From [Eubacterium] saphenum (GTDB taxonomy: Bacteria; Bacillota; Clostridia; Lachnospirales; Anaerotignaceae), in NCBI GenBank assembly GCA_004557645.1, contig SFGI01000031.1, positions 1 through 26,378 of the forward strand: DNA of 26,378 nucleotides, read 5' to 3'. The position numbers and the translations under genes were made by a program. Positions 7,315 through 16,449 of this stretch are shown here, piece by piece. The notes beneath the pieces are model-generated. The model saw nothing but the letters and a program-made list of their open reading frames with translations, ran no database searches and was not told where the DNA came from. Within the stretch, counting starts at the first letter, position 1. Every line of letters starts with the position of its first letter.

Positions 7315-7737
7315 TTACTTCTTAGCTGCTTTAGGGCGTTTTGCGCCGTATTTGGAACGAGCCTGCATTCTGTTTGCAACGCCAGCTGTATCCAGAGTAC
7401 CTCTTACGATGTGGTAACGTACACCAGGAAGGTCTCTTACTCTACCGCCTCTGATCAGAACAACGGAGTGTTCCTGCAGGTTGTGGCCTTCACCGGGGAT
7501 ATATGCTGTAACTTCGATACCGTTGGACAGACGAACTCTGGCGATCTTTCTCAGAGCAGAGTTAGGCTTCTTAGGTGTGGAAGTTTTTACCGCTGTACAA
7601 ACGCCTCTCTTCTGGGGAGAAGATACGTCTGTAGCTTTTTTCTGCAGGGAGTTCAGGCCTTTCTGCAGAGCGGGTGCTGTAGATTTTTTCTCAACAGTTT
7701 TTCTGCCTTTTCTTACTAACTGGTTAAACGTAGGCAT
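7315..7737 (-). CDS. rpsL: 30S ribosomal protein S12
   Basis: The protein has 140 residues, the longer Gram-positive form with an insertion of about 16 residues near position 30 compared with E. coli. S12 sits at the decoding centre and contacts EF-Tu and mRNA. The streptomycin-region motif TPKKPNSALRK is intact with the sensitive-type lysine, and the PGEGHNLQEHS loop is present. The start MPTFNQLVRKG is preferred over a longer in-frame reading because AAGGAGGTG lies 7 nt upstream of its ATG and because homologues begin this way. It is the first gene of the str operon and has its own promoter about 100 nt upstream. Confidence 0.98.
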   Translation of the reverse strand: MPTFNQLVRKGRKTVEKKSTAPALQKGLNSLQKKATDVSSPQKRGVCTAVKTSTPKKPNSALRKIARVRLSNGIEVTAYIPGEGHNLQEHSVVLIRGGRVRDLPGVRYHIVRGTLDTAGVANRMQARSKYGAKRPKAAKK

Positions 7738-7845
7738 TAACTGCACCTCCTTATAAAAATAATACATCTGCAAATTGCATTTTTTCTGATTCTGTTCCGT
7801 CTCATAGGCTCGCTTAGAAAAGCCCCTAAAATCGGACACTTGAAA

Positions 7846-7874
7846 ATTCTATCATCGGCAAATGTAAAAGTCAA
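7846..7874 (-). promoter_or_regulatory. Promoter of the str operon (rpsL-rpsG-fusA)
   Basis: The minus strand has -35 TTGACT (7869-7874), a 17-nt spacer and -10 TAGAAT (7846-7851). The start would be near 7839, about 100 nt before rpsL. It lies downstream of the rpoC terminator, so the str genes form their own transcription unit. Confidence 0.8.
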
Positions 7875-7974
7875 GGATTTTTCTTTGAAATATCAGCTTT
7901 TTTCGCTGTTTTTTTCTTCTGTCTTTCCATGATAAACACTCGTCCCGAATCGGAAGAAATTTCCAACTTTTTCG

Positions 7975-8020
7975 AAAAATCGAAAAATCAGCCACAGGCT
8001 CCGTGGCCTATGGCTGATTT
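7975..8020 (-). terminator. Intrinsic terminator of rpoBC
   Basis: A 15-pair stem with one wobble (8006-8020 with 7985-7999, six-base loop) is followed on the minus strand by TTCGATTTTT. It begins 86 nt after the rpoC stop codon. The interval between rpoC and rpsL (about 370 nt) holds only this and the rpsL promoter; no L7Ae-like gene is present. Confidence 0.88.
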
Positions 8021-8106
8021 GTTTCGCAAATGACTTTCCTATCCATCGACCGCTGCCCTGCCGGCAGTTCATTTGCCGATATAATAATGAAAGATTTTTC
8101 TTCGTT

Positions 8107-11100
8107 TTAGATCATTTCGTCCTCATCGATGAATACAGCATCTTCCTCGGGAGCTGCTGTTTCTTCTTCTGCGCCTTCGGATGCGATTTCGATATTGCGA
8201 TATCTTGTCATACCTGTACCAGCGGGGATCAGCTTACCGATGATAACGTTTTCCTTCAGACCGATCAGTGGATCGATCTTGCCTTTGATGGCTGCTTCTG
8301 TCAGGACACGAGTTGTTTCCTGGAAGGAAGCTGCAGACAGGAAGGAATCTGTTGCCAGGGATGCTTTTGTGATACCCAGCAGCACTCTTGTACCCTTTGC
8401 AGGTTCTTTGCCTTCTGCTTCCAGGGCAGCATTTGTATTTTCAAAGGTCAGCCAGTCAACCAGAGAGCCGGGCAGGAAATCTGTATCGCCGTTTTCTTCG
8501 ATCTTCACGCGTTTCAGCATCTGACGAACGATAACTTCGATATGTTTGTCACTGATTTCTACACCCTGCAGGCGGTAAACTCTCTGAACTTCCTGGATCA
8601 TATAGTCCTGAACGCCTCTCAGGCCTTTGATCTTCAGGATATCGTGAGGGTTCACGCTACCTTCTGTGATTTCGTCACCGGCTTCGATCATGTCGCCGTC
8701 ATAAACCTTGATTCTGGAGCCGTAAGGGATCAGATAATCCTTTGTTTCCCCAGTTTCAGGGTTTGTAATGATAACTTCACGTTTTTTCTTTGTATCATTC
8801 AGTGTGACACGGCCGCCGAATTCTGCGATGATCGCAAGGCCCTTAGGTTTTCTTGCTTCAAACAATTCTTCGACACGGGGAAGACCCTGTGTGATGTCAT
8901 CGCCGGCGATACCGCCTGTGTGGAAGGTACGCATTGTCAGCTGTGTACCAGGTTCACCGATGGACTGAGCCGCGATGATACCTACGGATTCACCGATACG
9001 TACATATCTGCCGGAAGCCATGTTTGCGCCATAGCACTTCGCACAGATACCTACTTCGGAACGGCAGGTCAGTACCGTTCTGATCCATACCTTCTTCACG
9101 CCTGCTTTTTCTACTGCTTCTGCCTGATCTACTGTGATCATAGTGTCAGCGGGAACGATGATTTCGCCTGTTTCGGGGTGGATGATATCGTAAGCAGACC
9201 ATCTGCCGCGGATACGATCCTGCAGACCTTCGATGACTTCGTTGCCATCCATGAATGCAGAGATTTCCATGCAGGGTGTTTCGATGTTTCTGCCTTCGCA
9301 GCAGTCCCATTCTCTTACGATGATATCCTGAGAAACGTCTACCAGACGACGGGTCAAGTAACCGGAGTCGGCTGTCTTCAGGGCTGTATCGGTCAGACCT
9401 TTACGAGCACCGTGGGCGGAAATGAAGTATTCCAGTACGGACAGACCTTCACGGAAGTTCGCTTTGATGGGCAGTTCGATGATACCGCCGTTAGGGGATG
9501 CCATCAGACCACGCATACCAGCCAGCTGTTTGATCTGTCTGTTGGAACCACGGGCACCGGAGTTTGCCATCATATAAATGTTGTTATATTTACCCAGACC
9601 AGCCAGCAGCGCTGCTGTGATCTTATCATCGGCAATGTTCCATGCTTCGATGACTTTCTGGTGACGTTCTTCGTCTGTCATCAGACCACGTCTGAATTTT
9701 CTTGTGATCAGGTCTACTTTTTCTTCTGCTTCTGCCAGATATTCTGCTTTTTCCTTAGGAATTTCCATATCGGATACGGATACAGTCATAGCAGCTCTTG
9801 TGGAGAATTTGTAGCCCAGAGATTTGATCTTATCCAGAACGGATGCAGTTTCTGTTGCGCCGCAGCGGTTGATACATTTATTGATAATCTTACCGATGCC
9901 TTTTTTGTCAACCAGGAAACCGATCTCGTAATCAAATTTTGTTTCGTCGTTTGTTCTGTCTACATAGCCCAGATTCTGAGGGATGGCTTCATTGAAGATG
10001 ATACGGCCAACTGTTGTCTTGACCATCTTTGTTTCCATCACGCCGTCAAATTCCAGAGTTCTTCTAACCCTGATAACCTCCTGCAGATAAACCTCGTGGT
10101 TATCATAAGCCAGCATTGCTTCTTTTTCATCCTTGAAGGATTTGATGATGATATCGCCTGCTTTTTTGATGACATTGCCTTCTGCATCAACAATATCTGC
10201 TTCGTATTTCTGGTTCAGGTCTTCTCTTTCCAGTGTCAGGTAGTACATACCCAGGATCATATCCTGAGAGGGTACAGTTACAGGTGCACCATCGGAAGGT
10301 TTCAGCAGGTTGTTGGGAGACAGCAGCAGGAAACGACATTCTGCCTGAGCTTCCACGCTCAGAGGAACGTGAACCGCCATCTGGTCACCGTCGAAGTCGG
10401 CGTTGTACGCTGTACATACCAGAGGATGCAGCTTGATGGCACGGCCTTCTACCAGAACGGGTTCAAATGCCTGAATACCCAGTCTGTGCAGGGTCGGCGC
10501 ACGGTTCAGCATAACAGGATGCTCTTTGATGACATCTTCCAAGATGTCCCAAACTTCTGTCTGCAGTCTTTCTACCATTCTCTTTGCAGATTTGATGTTG
10601 TGTGCCAGACCATCTTCCACCAGCTTCTTCATAACGAAGGGCTTGAACAGTTCGATTGCCATTTCCTTGGGCAGACCGCACTGATAGATCTTCAGTTCGG
10701 GGCCAACAACGATAACGGAACGGCCGGAATAGTCAACACGTTTACCCAGCAGGTTCTGACGGAAACGGCCCTGTTTGCCTTTCAGCATATCGGACAGGGA
10801 TTTCAGCGCACGGTTACCGGGGCCTGTTACGGGACGGCCACGACGACCGTTATCGATCAGGGCGTCAACAGCTTCCTGCAGCATTCTCTTTTCGTTTCTT
10901 ACAATGATATCGGGAGCGCCCAGATCCAACAGTCTTTTCAGGCGGTTGTTTCTGTTGATCACTCTTCTGTACAGGTCGTTCAGGTCGCTGGTTGCGAAAC
11001 GACCGCCGTCCAGCTGTACCATAGGACGGATATCGGGAGGGATAACCGGGATGGCATCCAGGATCATCCATTCAGGCTTGTTGCCGGAAAGACGGAAGCT

Positions 11101-11757
11101 TTCGATAACTTCCAGTTTTTTGATGATACGAACACGTTTCTGGCCTGTAGTATCCTGCAGCTGTGCTTTCAGTTCTGCGGATTCTTTTTCCAAGTCGATA
11201 TCCTGCAGCAGCTTTTTGATGGCTTCTGCACCCATGGCTGCTTCGAAAGCATTGCCATATTTATCATAAGCTTCTCTGTATTCTCTTTCTGTCAGGAGCT
11301 GTTTGTACTGCAGCTCTGTATCGCCTGCATCCAGTACAATATAGGAAGCAAAGTACAGAACCTTTTCCAGAGCTCTGGGGCTCATGGAAAGGATCAGACC
11401 CATTCTGGAAGGGATGCCCTTGAAATACCAGATATGGGAAACGGGAGCAGCCAGTTCGATATGGCCCATTCTCTCACGTCTTACTTTTGCTTTTGTTACT
11501 TCAACGCCGCAGCGGTCGCAGACAACGCCTTTGTAACGGATTCTTTTATATTTACCACAATGACATTCCCAGTCTTTTGTGGGCCCGAAAATTCTTTCGC
11601 AGAACAGACCGTCCTTTTCAGGTTTCAGTGTTCTATAGTTGATGGTTTCAGGTTTTTTTACTTCACCTCTGGACCATTCATGGATTTTTTCGGGAGATGC
11701 CAAACCAATCTTGATGGAATCAAATACGATTCCCTGATCTGTATTCTGTGTGCTCAT
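8107..11757 (-). CDS. rpoC: DNA-directed RNA polymerase subunit beta'
   Basis: The protein has 1216 residues, normal for Firmicutes. Beta' supplies the catalytic magnesium site of RNA polymerase: NADFDGD lies at about 452-458. The N-terminal zinc finger uses C65, C67, C80 and C83 (ECHCG ... CDRCG). A second zinc site is visible around TCRSEVGICAKCYG. The bridge-helix and trigger-loop regions (near TDTALKTADSGYLTRRL and MRTFHTGGIAGDDITQGLPRVEELFEARKP) are intact. The tail is acidic (EEDAVFIDEDEMI). It lies 17 nt after rpoB with an AAAGGAG site and is clearly translated from the same transcript. Confidence 0.99.
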   Translation of the reverse strand: MSTQNTDQGIVFDSIKIGLASPEKIHEWSRGEVKKPETINYRTLKPEKDGLFCERIFGPTKDWECHCGKYKRIRYKGVVCDRCGVEVTKAKVRRERMGHIELAAPVSHIWYFKGIPSRMGLILSMSPRALEKVLYFASYIVLDAGDTELQYKQLLTEREYREAYDKYGNAFEAAMGAEAIKKLLQDIDLEKESAELKAQLQDTTGQKRVRIIKKLEVIESFRLSGNKPEWMILDAIPVIPPDIRPMVQLDGGRFATSDLNDLYRRVINRNNRLKRLLDLGAPDIIVRNEKRMLQEAVDALIDNGRRGRPVTGPGNRALKSLSDMLKGKQGRFRQNLLGKRVDYSGRSVIVVGPELKIYQCGLPKEMAIELFKPFVMKKLVEDGLAHNIKSAKRMVERLQTEVWDILEDVIKEHPVMLNRAPTLHRLGIQAFEPVLVEGRAIKLHPLVCTAYNADFDGDQMAVHVPLSVEAQAECRFLLLSPNNLLKPSDGAPVTVPSQDMILGMYYLTLEREDLNQKYEADIVDAEGNVIKKAGDIIIKSFKDEKEAMLAYDNHEVYLQEVIRVRRTLEFDGVMETKMVKTTVGRIIFNEAIPQNLGYVDRTNDETKFDYEIGFLVDKKGIGKIINKCINRCGATETASVLDKIKSLGYKFSTRAAMTVSVSDMEIPKEKAEYLAEAEEKVDLITRKFRRGLMTDEERHQKVIEAWNIADDKITAALLAGLGKYNNIYMMANSGARGSNRQIKQLAGMRGLMASPNGGIIELPIKANFREGLSVLEYFISAHGARKGLTDTALKTADSGYLTRRLVDVSQDIIVREWDCCEGRNIETPCMEISAFMDGNEVIEGLQDRIRGRWSAYDIIHPETGEIIVPADTMITVDQAEAVEKAGVKKVWIRTVLTCRSEVGICAKCYGANMASGRYVRIGESVGIIAAQSIGEPGTQLTMRTFHTGGIAGDDITQGLPRVEELFEARKPKGLAIIAEFGGRVTLNDTKKKREVIITNPETGETKDYLIPYGSRIKVYDGDMIEAGDEITEGSVNPHDILKIKGLRGVQDYMIQEVQRVYRLQGVEISDKHIEVIVRQMLKRVKIEENGDTDFLPGSLVDWLTFENTNAALEAEGKEPAKGTRVLLGITKASLATDSFLSAASFQETTRVLTEAAIKGKIDPLIGLKENVIIGKLIPAGTGMTRYRNIEIASEGAEEETAAPEEDAVFIDEDEMI

Positions 11758-11774
11758 GGGTTTGTTCTCCTTTC

Positions 11775-14700
11775 TTATTCTTCATCCTCATAGTCGTCGT
11801 AATCATCATCGCCGGCATAGTCATCGGAAAGCAGGTCGCTGTTGTCAGCCACTACACCTTCTTCATCATCGAAGAGGAAATCTCTCAGTTCTTCTTCTGC
11901 TGTCATGGGGCGAGGACGATGGAATTCATCATCTTCATAGCCGTCGATGTTTACATTCAGATCATCCACATCTTCGATGCATTCCTTGATCTCAACTTCT
12001 GTCTGGTCTTCACGCAGTACACGGATATCCAGAGCCAGAGACTGCAGTTCTTTCAGCAGAACCTTGAAGGATTCGGGAACGCCGGGTTCGGGGATGTTTT
12101 CGCCTTTTACGATAGCTTCGTAGGTCTTTACACGACCAACGATATCGTCGGATTTCACTGTCAGGATTTCCTGCAGCGTGTAAGCTGCGCCGTATGCTTC
12201 CAGCGCCCAAACTTCCATTTCACCGAAACGCTGACCGCCGAACTGAGCTTTACCACCCAGAGGCTGCTGTGTAACCAGAGAGTAAGGACCTGTGGAACGA
12301 GCGTGGATCTTTTCATCTACCAGATGGTGCAGCTTCAGGTAGTGCATGAAGCCGATGGTTACGCGGTTGTCGAAGGGTTCGCCGCTGCGGCCGTCTCTCA
12401 ACTGAACCTTACCATCTCTGCCCAGGGCAACGCCCTTCCATTCTTCTCTGTGGTCTCTGTTTGCATACAGTTCATCATAAATGTCGCCATTCAGCAGGGG
12501 TTTCCATTTTTCGGAGAATTCCTCCCAGCTTGTGTTGACATAGTCATTTGCCATTTCCAGTGTATCCATGATGTCGATTTCGTTGGCACCATCGAATACG
12601 GGTGTGCTGATCTTCCAGCCCAGTGCTTTCGCAGCCAGGGACAGGTGGGTCTCCAATACCTGCCCGATATTCATACGGGAAGGAATACCCAGAGGGTTCA
12701 GCACGATATCCAGAGGACGGCCGTTAGGCAGGAAAGGCATATCTTCTACAGGCAGTACACGGGAAACAACACCCTTGTTACCGTGACGACCAGCCATCTT
12801 GTCACCAACGGAGATTTTACGTTTCTGCGCGATATAAACACGAACCAGCTGGTTTACGCCGGGGCCTACATCGTCGCCGTTTTCTCTTGTGAATACTTTT
12901 ACGTCTACGATGATACCTGTTTCACCGTGAGGCACACGCAGGGAAGTATCTCTGACTTCTCTTGCTTTTTCGCCGAAGATGGCACGCAGCAGTCTTTCTT
13001 CTGCTGTCAGTTCTGTTTCGCCCTTAGGTGTTACCTTACCAACCAGAATATCGTTGGGACGAACTTCCGCACCGATGCGGATGATACCTCTTTCATCCAG
13101 ATCTTTCAGGGCATCCTCACCTACGTTGGGGATATCTCTTGTGATTTCTTCAGGTCCCAGTTTGGTATCTCTGGCATCTGCTTCAAATTCACTGATATGA
13201 ACGGAGGTATAAACGTCTTCCTGCACCAGTTTTTCGCTCAGCAGAACGGCGTCTTCGTAGTTGTAACCTTCCCATGTCATGAAACCGATCAGAGGGTTTT
13301 TGCCCAGTGCCAGTTCACCCTTGCAGGTGGACGCACCGTCGGCAATGATCTGACCAGCTTCTACTCTCTGACCCAGGTCTACGATAGGCTTCTGGTTCAG
13401 GCAGGTGCTCTGGTTACTTCTCTGGTATTTTACCAATTTATATACATCTCTCTGAGAGTTATCGTTTCTGACAACGATTTCATCAGCGGAAACTCTTTCT
13501 ACGATACCGCTGTTTTTCGCGATGGCGCAGATACCGGAGTCTTTCGCTGTTTTATATTCCATACCTGTGCCGACGATAGGAGAATCTGTCACCAGCAGAG
13601 GAACGGCCTGACGCTGCATGTTGGAACCCATCAGCGCACGGTTCGCGTCGTCGTTTTCCAGGAAGGGGATCAGCGCTGTGGCAACGGAAACCATCTGCTT
13701 AGGGGATACGTCCATCAGCTGAACCTGGCTTCTGTCCACTTCGATGATGTCTTCTTTATGACGACCGGATACTTTTTTATGCACAAAATGACCTTCTTCA
13801 TCCAGAGGTTCATTCGCCTGTGCAACGTTGTAGTTTTCTTCTTCATCTGCTGTTACATAGATGAATTCATCGGTTACACGGGGTTCATCGCCGCTGTGGT
13901 CAACCACTCTGTAGGGTGCTTCGATGAAGCCGTATTCGTTGATGCGGGCGAAAGTAGCCAGTGTATTGATCAGACCGATGTTAGGACCTTCTGGTGTTTC
14001 GATAGGACACATTCTGCCGTAGTGAGAATGGTGAACGTCTCGCACTTCGAAGCCGGCTCTTTCTCTGGACAGACCGCCGGGGCCCAGTGCAGACAGTCTT
14101 CTCTTATGCGTCAGTTCGGACAGAGGATTGTTCTGGTCCATGAACTGGGACAGCTGAGAGCTGCCGAAGAATTCCTTGATAGCTGCTGTGACAGGACGCA
14201 CGTTGATCAGCGCCTGAGGTGTAACCACTGCCAGATCCTGTGTGGTCATTCTTTCACGAACCACTCTTTCCATTCTGGACAGACCGATACGGAACTGGTT
14301 CTGCAGCAGTTCGCCAACGGAACGGATACGTCTGTTGCCCAGATGGTCGATATCGTCTACGTTGCCGTAGCCGTAATCCAGATGGATCACATAGTTGATA
14401 GAAGCGAAGATATCTTCCAGTGTGATGTGCTTGGGCAGCAGTTCGTGGATGTTTTCCTTGATGGCTGCTTTCAGTTCTTCTGCTGTTGCGTTTTCTTCCA
14501 GCAGTTTTACCAGCATAGGATAGTAAACCCTTTCCTTGATGCCCAGTTCTTCTGCGCTCAGACCAAATTCTTCAATATAAGAATCGATAGCAACAGCCTG
14601 GTTGCTCAGGATCTTCACTTTCTTATCTTCTACTGTGATATAAAGGTAGCCAACACCTGTATCCTGGATCTGGTCGCACAGTTCCATGGTCAGGACAGCA

Positions 14701-15629
14701 CCTGCTTCTGCTACGACTTCCCCTGTCATAGGGTCAACTACGTTTTCAGCCAGCACTGCGCCGCGGATACGGTTTCTCAGTGCCAGTTTTTTGTTGAATT
14801 TATAACGACCTACTTTTGCCAGGTCATATCTCTTAGGGTCGAAGAACATACCATTCAGCAGGGAAGCGGAGCTTTCTACTGTAGGGGGTTCACCGGGACG
14901 CAGTTTCTTGTAGATTTCGATCAGACCTTCTTCATTGGATTTTGCTGCGTCTTTTTCCAGTGTTGCCAGGATCTTGGGTTCTTCACCGAACAGATCGATG
15001 ATCTCCGCATCGGTGCCAACGCCCATAGCTCTGATCAGAACGGATACGGGAACCTTTCTGGTACGGTCAACTCTTACATAGAATACGTCGTTGGAATCTG
15101 TTTCATATTCCAGCCAAGCACCTCTGTTGGGGATCACTGTGGAGGAAAGCAGCTTCTTGCCGACTTTATCGAAATCAGATGCATAGTAGATACCGGGGGA
15201 ACGAACCAGCTGGCTGACGATAACACGTTCCGCACCATTGATGATGAATGTACCTGTTTCTGTCATCAGAGGGAAATCACCCATGAAGATTTCCTGTTCC
15301 TTCAGTTCATCCAGTTCTCTATTGTAAAGTCTTGCCTTCACCTTCAGGGATGCGGCATAAGTCGCGTCTCTTTCCTTGCATTCTTCAATAGAGTATTTGG
15401 GTTCGGAATCCAAAGAAAAATCGACAAATTCCAGTATCAGATTGCCGCTGAAATCTGTAATGGGGGAGATATCCTCAAATACTTCCTTCAGGCCTTCGTC
15501 CAAAAACCACTGATAGCTGTTCTTCTGCACTTCAATCAGGTTGGGCATTTCCAGAACTTCGTTGATTTTGGAATAACTGATTCTGGTCGTGTCACCAAGC
15601 TGGAGCGCACGAATTCTGTTTTTTTCCAT
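11775..15629 (-). CDS. rpoB: DNA-directed RNA polymerase subunit beta
   Basis: The protein has 1284 residues. Beta forms one half of the RNA polymerase cleft and the rifampicin pocket. The rifampicin region reads SQLSQFMDQNNPLSELTHKR with LSALGPGG after it. The positions equivalent to E. coli D516, H526 and S531 are wild type, so no common resistance change is present. Conserved GDKMAGRHGNKGVVS and the C-terminal clamp connection are visible, followed by a long acidic tail rich in D and E. The start MEKNRIRALQLGDTTR is preceded by GAGAGGTGAC. It is first in its transcription unit behind a leader of about 470 nt; rplJ and rplL are absent upstream. Confidence 0.99.
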   Translation of the reverse strand: MEKNRIRALQLGDTTRISYSKINEVLEMPNLIEVQKNSYQWFLDEGLKEVFEDISPITDFSGNLILEFVDFSLDSEPKYSIEECKERDATYAASLKVKARLYNRELDELKEQEIFMGDFPLMTETGTFIINGAERVIVSQLVRSPGIYYASDFDKVGKKLLSSTVIPNRGAWLEYETDSNDVFYVRVDRTRKVPVSVLIRAMGVGTDAEIIDLFGEEPKILATLEKDAAKSNEEGLIEIYKKLRPGEPPTVESSASLLNGMFFDPKRYDLAKVGRYKFNKKLALRNRIRGAVLAENVVDPMTGEVVAEAGAVLTMELCDQIQDTGVGYLYITVEDKKVKILSNQAVAIDSYIEEFGLSAEELGIKERVYYPMLVKLLEENATAEELKAAIKENIHELLPKHITLEDIFASINYVIHLDYGYGNVDDIDHLGNRRIRSVGELLQNQFRIGLSRMERVVRERMTTQDLAVVTPQALINVRPVTAAIKEFFGSSQLSQFMDQNNPLSELTHKRRLSALGPGGLSRERAGFEVRDVHHSHYGRMCPIETPEGPNIGLINTLATFARINEYGFIEAPYRVVDHSGDEPRVTDEFIYVTADEEENYNVAQANEPLDEEGHFVHKKVSGRHKEDIIEVDRSQVQLMDVSPKQMVSVATALIPFLENDDANRALMGSNMQRQAVPLLVTDSPIVGTGMEYKTAKDSGICAIAKNSGIVERVSADEIVVRNDNSQRDVYKLVKYQRSNQSTCLNQKPIVDLGQRVEAGQIIADGASTCKGELALGKNPLIGFMTWEGYNYEDAVLLSEKLVQEDVYTSVHISEFEADARDTKLGPEEITRDIPNVGEDALKDLDERGIIRIGAEVRPNDILVGKVTPKGETELTAEERLLRAIFGEKAREVRDTSLRVPHGETGIIVDVKVFTRENGDDVGPGVNQLVRVYIAQKRKISVGDKMAGRHGNKGVVSRVLPVEDMPFLPNGRPLDIVLNPLGIPSRMNIGQVLETHLSLAAKALGWKISTPVFDGANEIDIMDTLEMANDYVNTSWEEFSEKWKPLLNGDIYDELYANRDHREEWKGVALGRDGKVQLRDGRSGEPFDNRVTIGFMHYLKLHHLVDEKIHARSTGPYSLVTQQPLGGKAQFGGQRFGEMEVWALEAYGAAYTLQEILTVKSDDIVGRVKTYEAIVKGENIPEPGVPESFKVLLKELQSLALDIRVLREDQTEVEIKECIEDVDDLNVNIDGYEDDEFHRPRPMTAEEELRDFLFDDEEGVVADNSDLLSDDYAGDDDYDDYEDEE

Positions 15630-15692
15630 CTTGTCACCTCTCGTAATCTAAACTGCACCGACAAAATCGCCGCCGTTAAGCGGATAAAAGAA

Positions 15693-15708
15693 TTTGCGGG
15701 ATCGCAAA
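15693..15708 (-). other. Perfect hairpin in the distal rpoB leader
   Basis: TTTGCG and CGCAAA (loop ATCC on the transcribed strand) pair perfectly and are followed by TTCTTTTATCC. It lies 64 nt before the rpoB start codon and may act as a weak terminator or a stability element. Confidence 0.35.
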
Positions 15709-15910
15709 ATCATTTTATTTCTTACACATTCTGAAAAAAGAAGATGCCATATATCCGCCTGTACTTCCGTGCAAGCATGAAGTATCAGCGGCTGCATGGC
15801 TCTCTTTCAGACAAAAATTTAGAATTTTCCAAACAAATCTAGACCTTTGCCTGCACCTCCTTTGATCAGAGGTCATGACAAAAGCCTGTTCATTCAAAAA
15901 ATTCTATTTC

Positions 15911-15971
15911 AAAAAACCTTGAACAAACCGCAAAAGCAGCTTGTTCTTATATAGTTTGAACAAAAACCGCA
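15911..15971 (-). promoter_or_regulatory. Terminator/antiterminator pair in the rpoB leader
   Basis: An 11-pair stem (15936-15946 with 15921-15931, UUUU loop) is followed after AAGG by six U (15911-15916), a clear intrinsic terminator placed between the rpoB promoter and rpoB. The 5' arm of that stem (15936-15946) is also complementary to 15958-15970, an upstream near-copy of the terminator's 3' arm. That alternative has 11 pairs, a two-base bulge and an 11-nt loop. The two pairings exclude each other, which is the layout of a transcription attenuator. What would switch it is not visible. Confidence 0.6.
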
Positions 15972-16016
15972 CTATTTCAGGCCATTTCCAAGGCATTTTG
16001 CCTGTAAAAAGTACCA

Positions 16017-16046
16017 ATTCCCAAAATTTCTGTTGAAATTTGGAAT
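16017..16046 (-). other. Proximal hairpin of the rpoB leader
   Basis: AAATTTC and GAAATTT (loop AACA), extended by ATTCC/GGAAT across a small bulge, form a strong stem near the 5' end of the leader; ACTTTTT follows shortly after. Adjacent short stems (AGGCA/TGCCT at 15991-16003, TGCTAT/ATAGCA around 16053-16069) make this whole leader segment highly structured. Confidence 0.4.
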
Positions 16047-16092
16047 CCCCTATGCTATACTCGATAGCAACATGGGTTGATGTGCGTGTTCG

Positions 16093-16236
16093 CTAATGTG
16101 GAGATATTTTACCATAGCGAGCGGGCTCTGTCAAGCCTTTTTTTATGCTTATTTCCCGAAATTCCAAGGTTTTCAGCTTCCGGCGGAGCCCCTCTTCCAT
16201 GGCCTGTTTTTCTTCCGGGTTTGGCGTCATATCCAT
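16093..16236 (-). CDS. Possible small protein of 47 residues, unknown
   Basis: An ATG with AAAAAGGAAAA upstream opens a 47-codon frame beginning MDMTPNPEEKQAMEEGLRR. The first 30 or so codons look like real coding sequence: charged, amphipathic helix-like, and using the window's preferred codons. The last third overlaps the rpoB promoter, whose -35 and -10 hexamers lie within the frame, and it stops at TAG. I do not recognise the protein. It could be a genuine small gene, or the 5' remnant of a longer gene truncated when the rpoB region was rearranged. No good promoter was seen for it. Confidence 0.3.
   Translation of the reverse strand: MDMTPNPEEKQAMEEGLRRKLKTLEFREISIKKGLTEPARYGKISPH
16106..16134 (-). 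promoter_or_regulatory. Sigma-A promoter of rpoBC
   Basis: The minus strand has a perfect -35 TTGACA (16129-16134), a 17-nt spacer and -10 TAAAAT (16106-16111). The start would be near 16100, leaving about 470 nt of leader before rpoB. The stretch from 16237 to 16449 is very AT-rich, and I see no clear element in it. Confidence 0.8.
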
Positions 16237-16449
16237 AGGTATTTTCCTTTTTCTGTCATGTTTGACACTTGATTTTTTGCTGAAATTTCAATATGAATAA
16301 AATTAACAAAATTTTTTCTTAAAATTTTATCGAATATTTTTTATTTTACAATCCCAAAAAATCAAAACTTTGTGAATTATTTTTGTACTTTTTTCCATAC
16401 AATCCAACTTTCCTTTACTTCTGCCGCTTTTCTTGTTAAACTGGGTAGG

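Noticed and set aside
13980..14180. Rifampicin-resistance change in rpoB
   Set aside because: All the usual resistance positions read wild type.
8542..15734. Very long plus-strand open frames opposite rpoC and rpoB (over 1000 codons each), and similar ones opposite tuf, fusA, bcd and gdhA
   Set aside because: They are shadows of strongly codon-biased genes: the real strand rarely uses codons whose complements are stops. The translations are Cys/Phe-rich, without domains or ribosome binding sites.
15715..15897. 60-codon minus-strand frame in the rpoB leader as a leader peptide
   Set aside because: It would start at TTG without an SD, the good SD lies inside it, and the composition is not protein-like.
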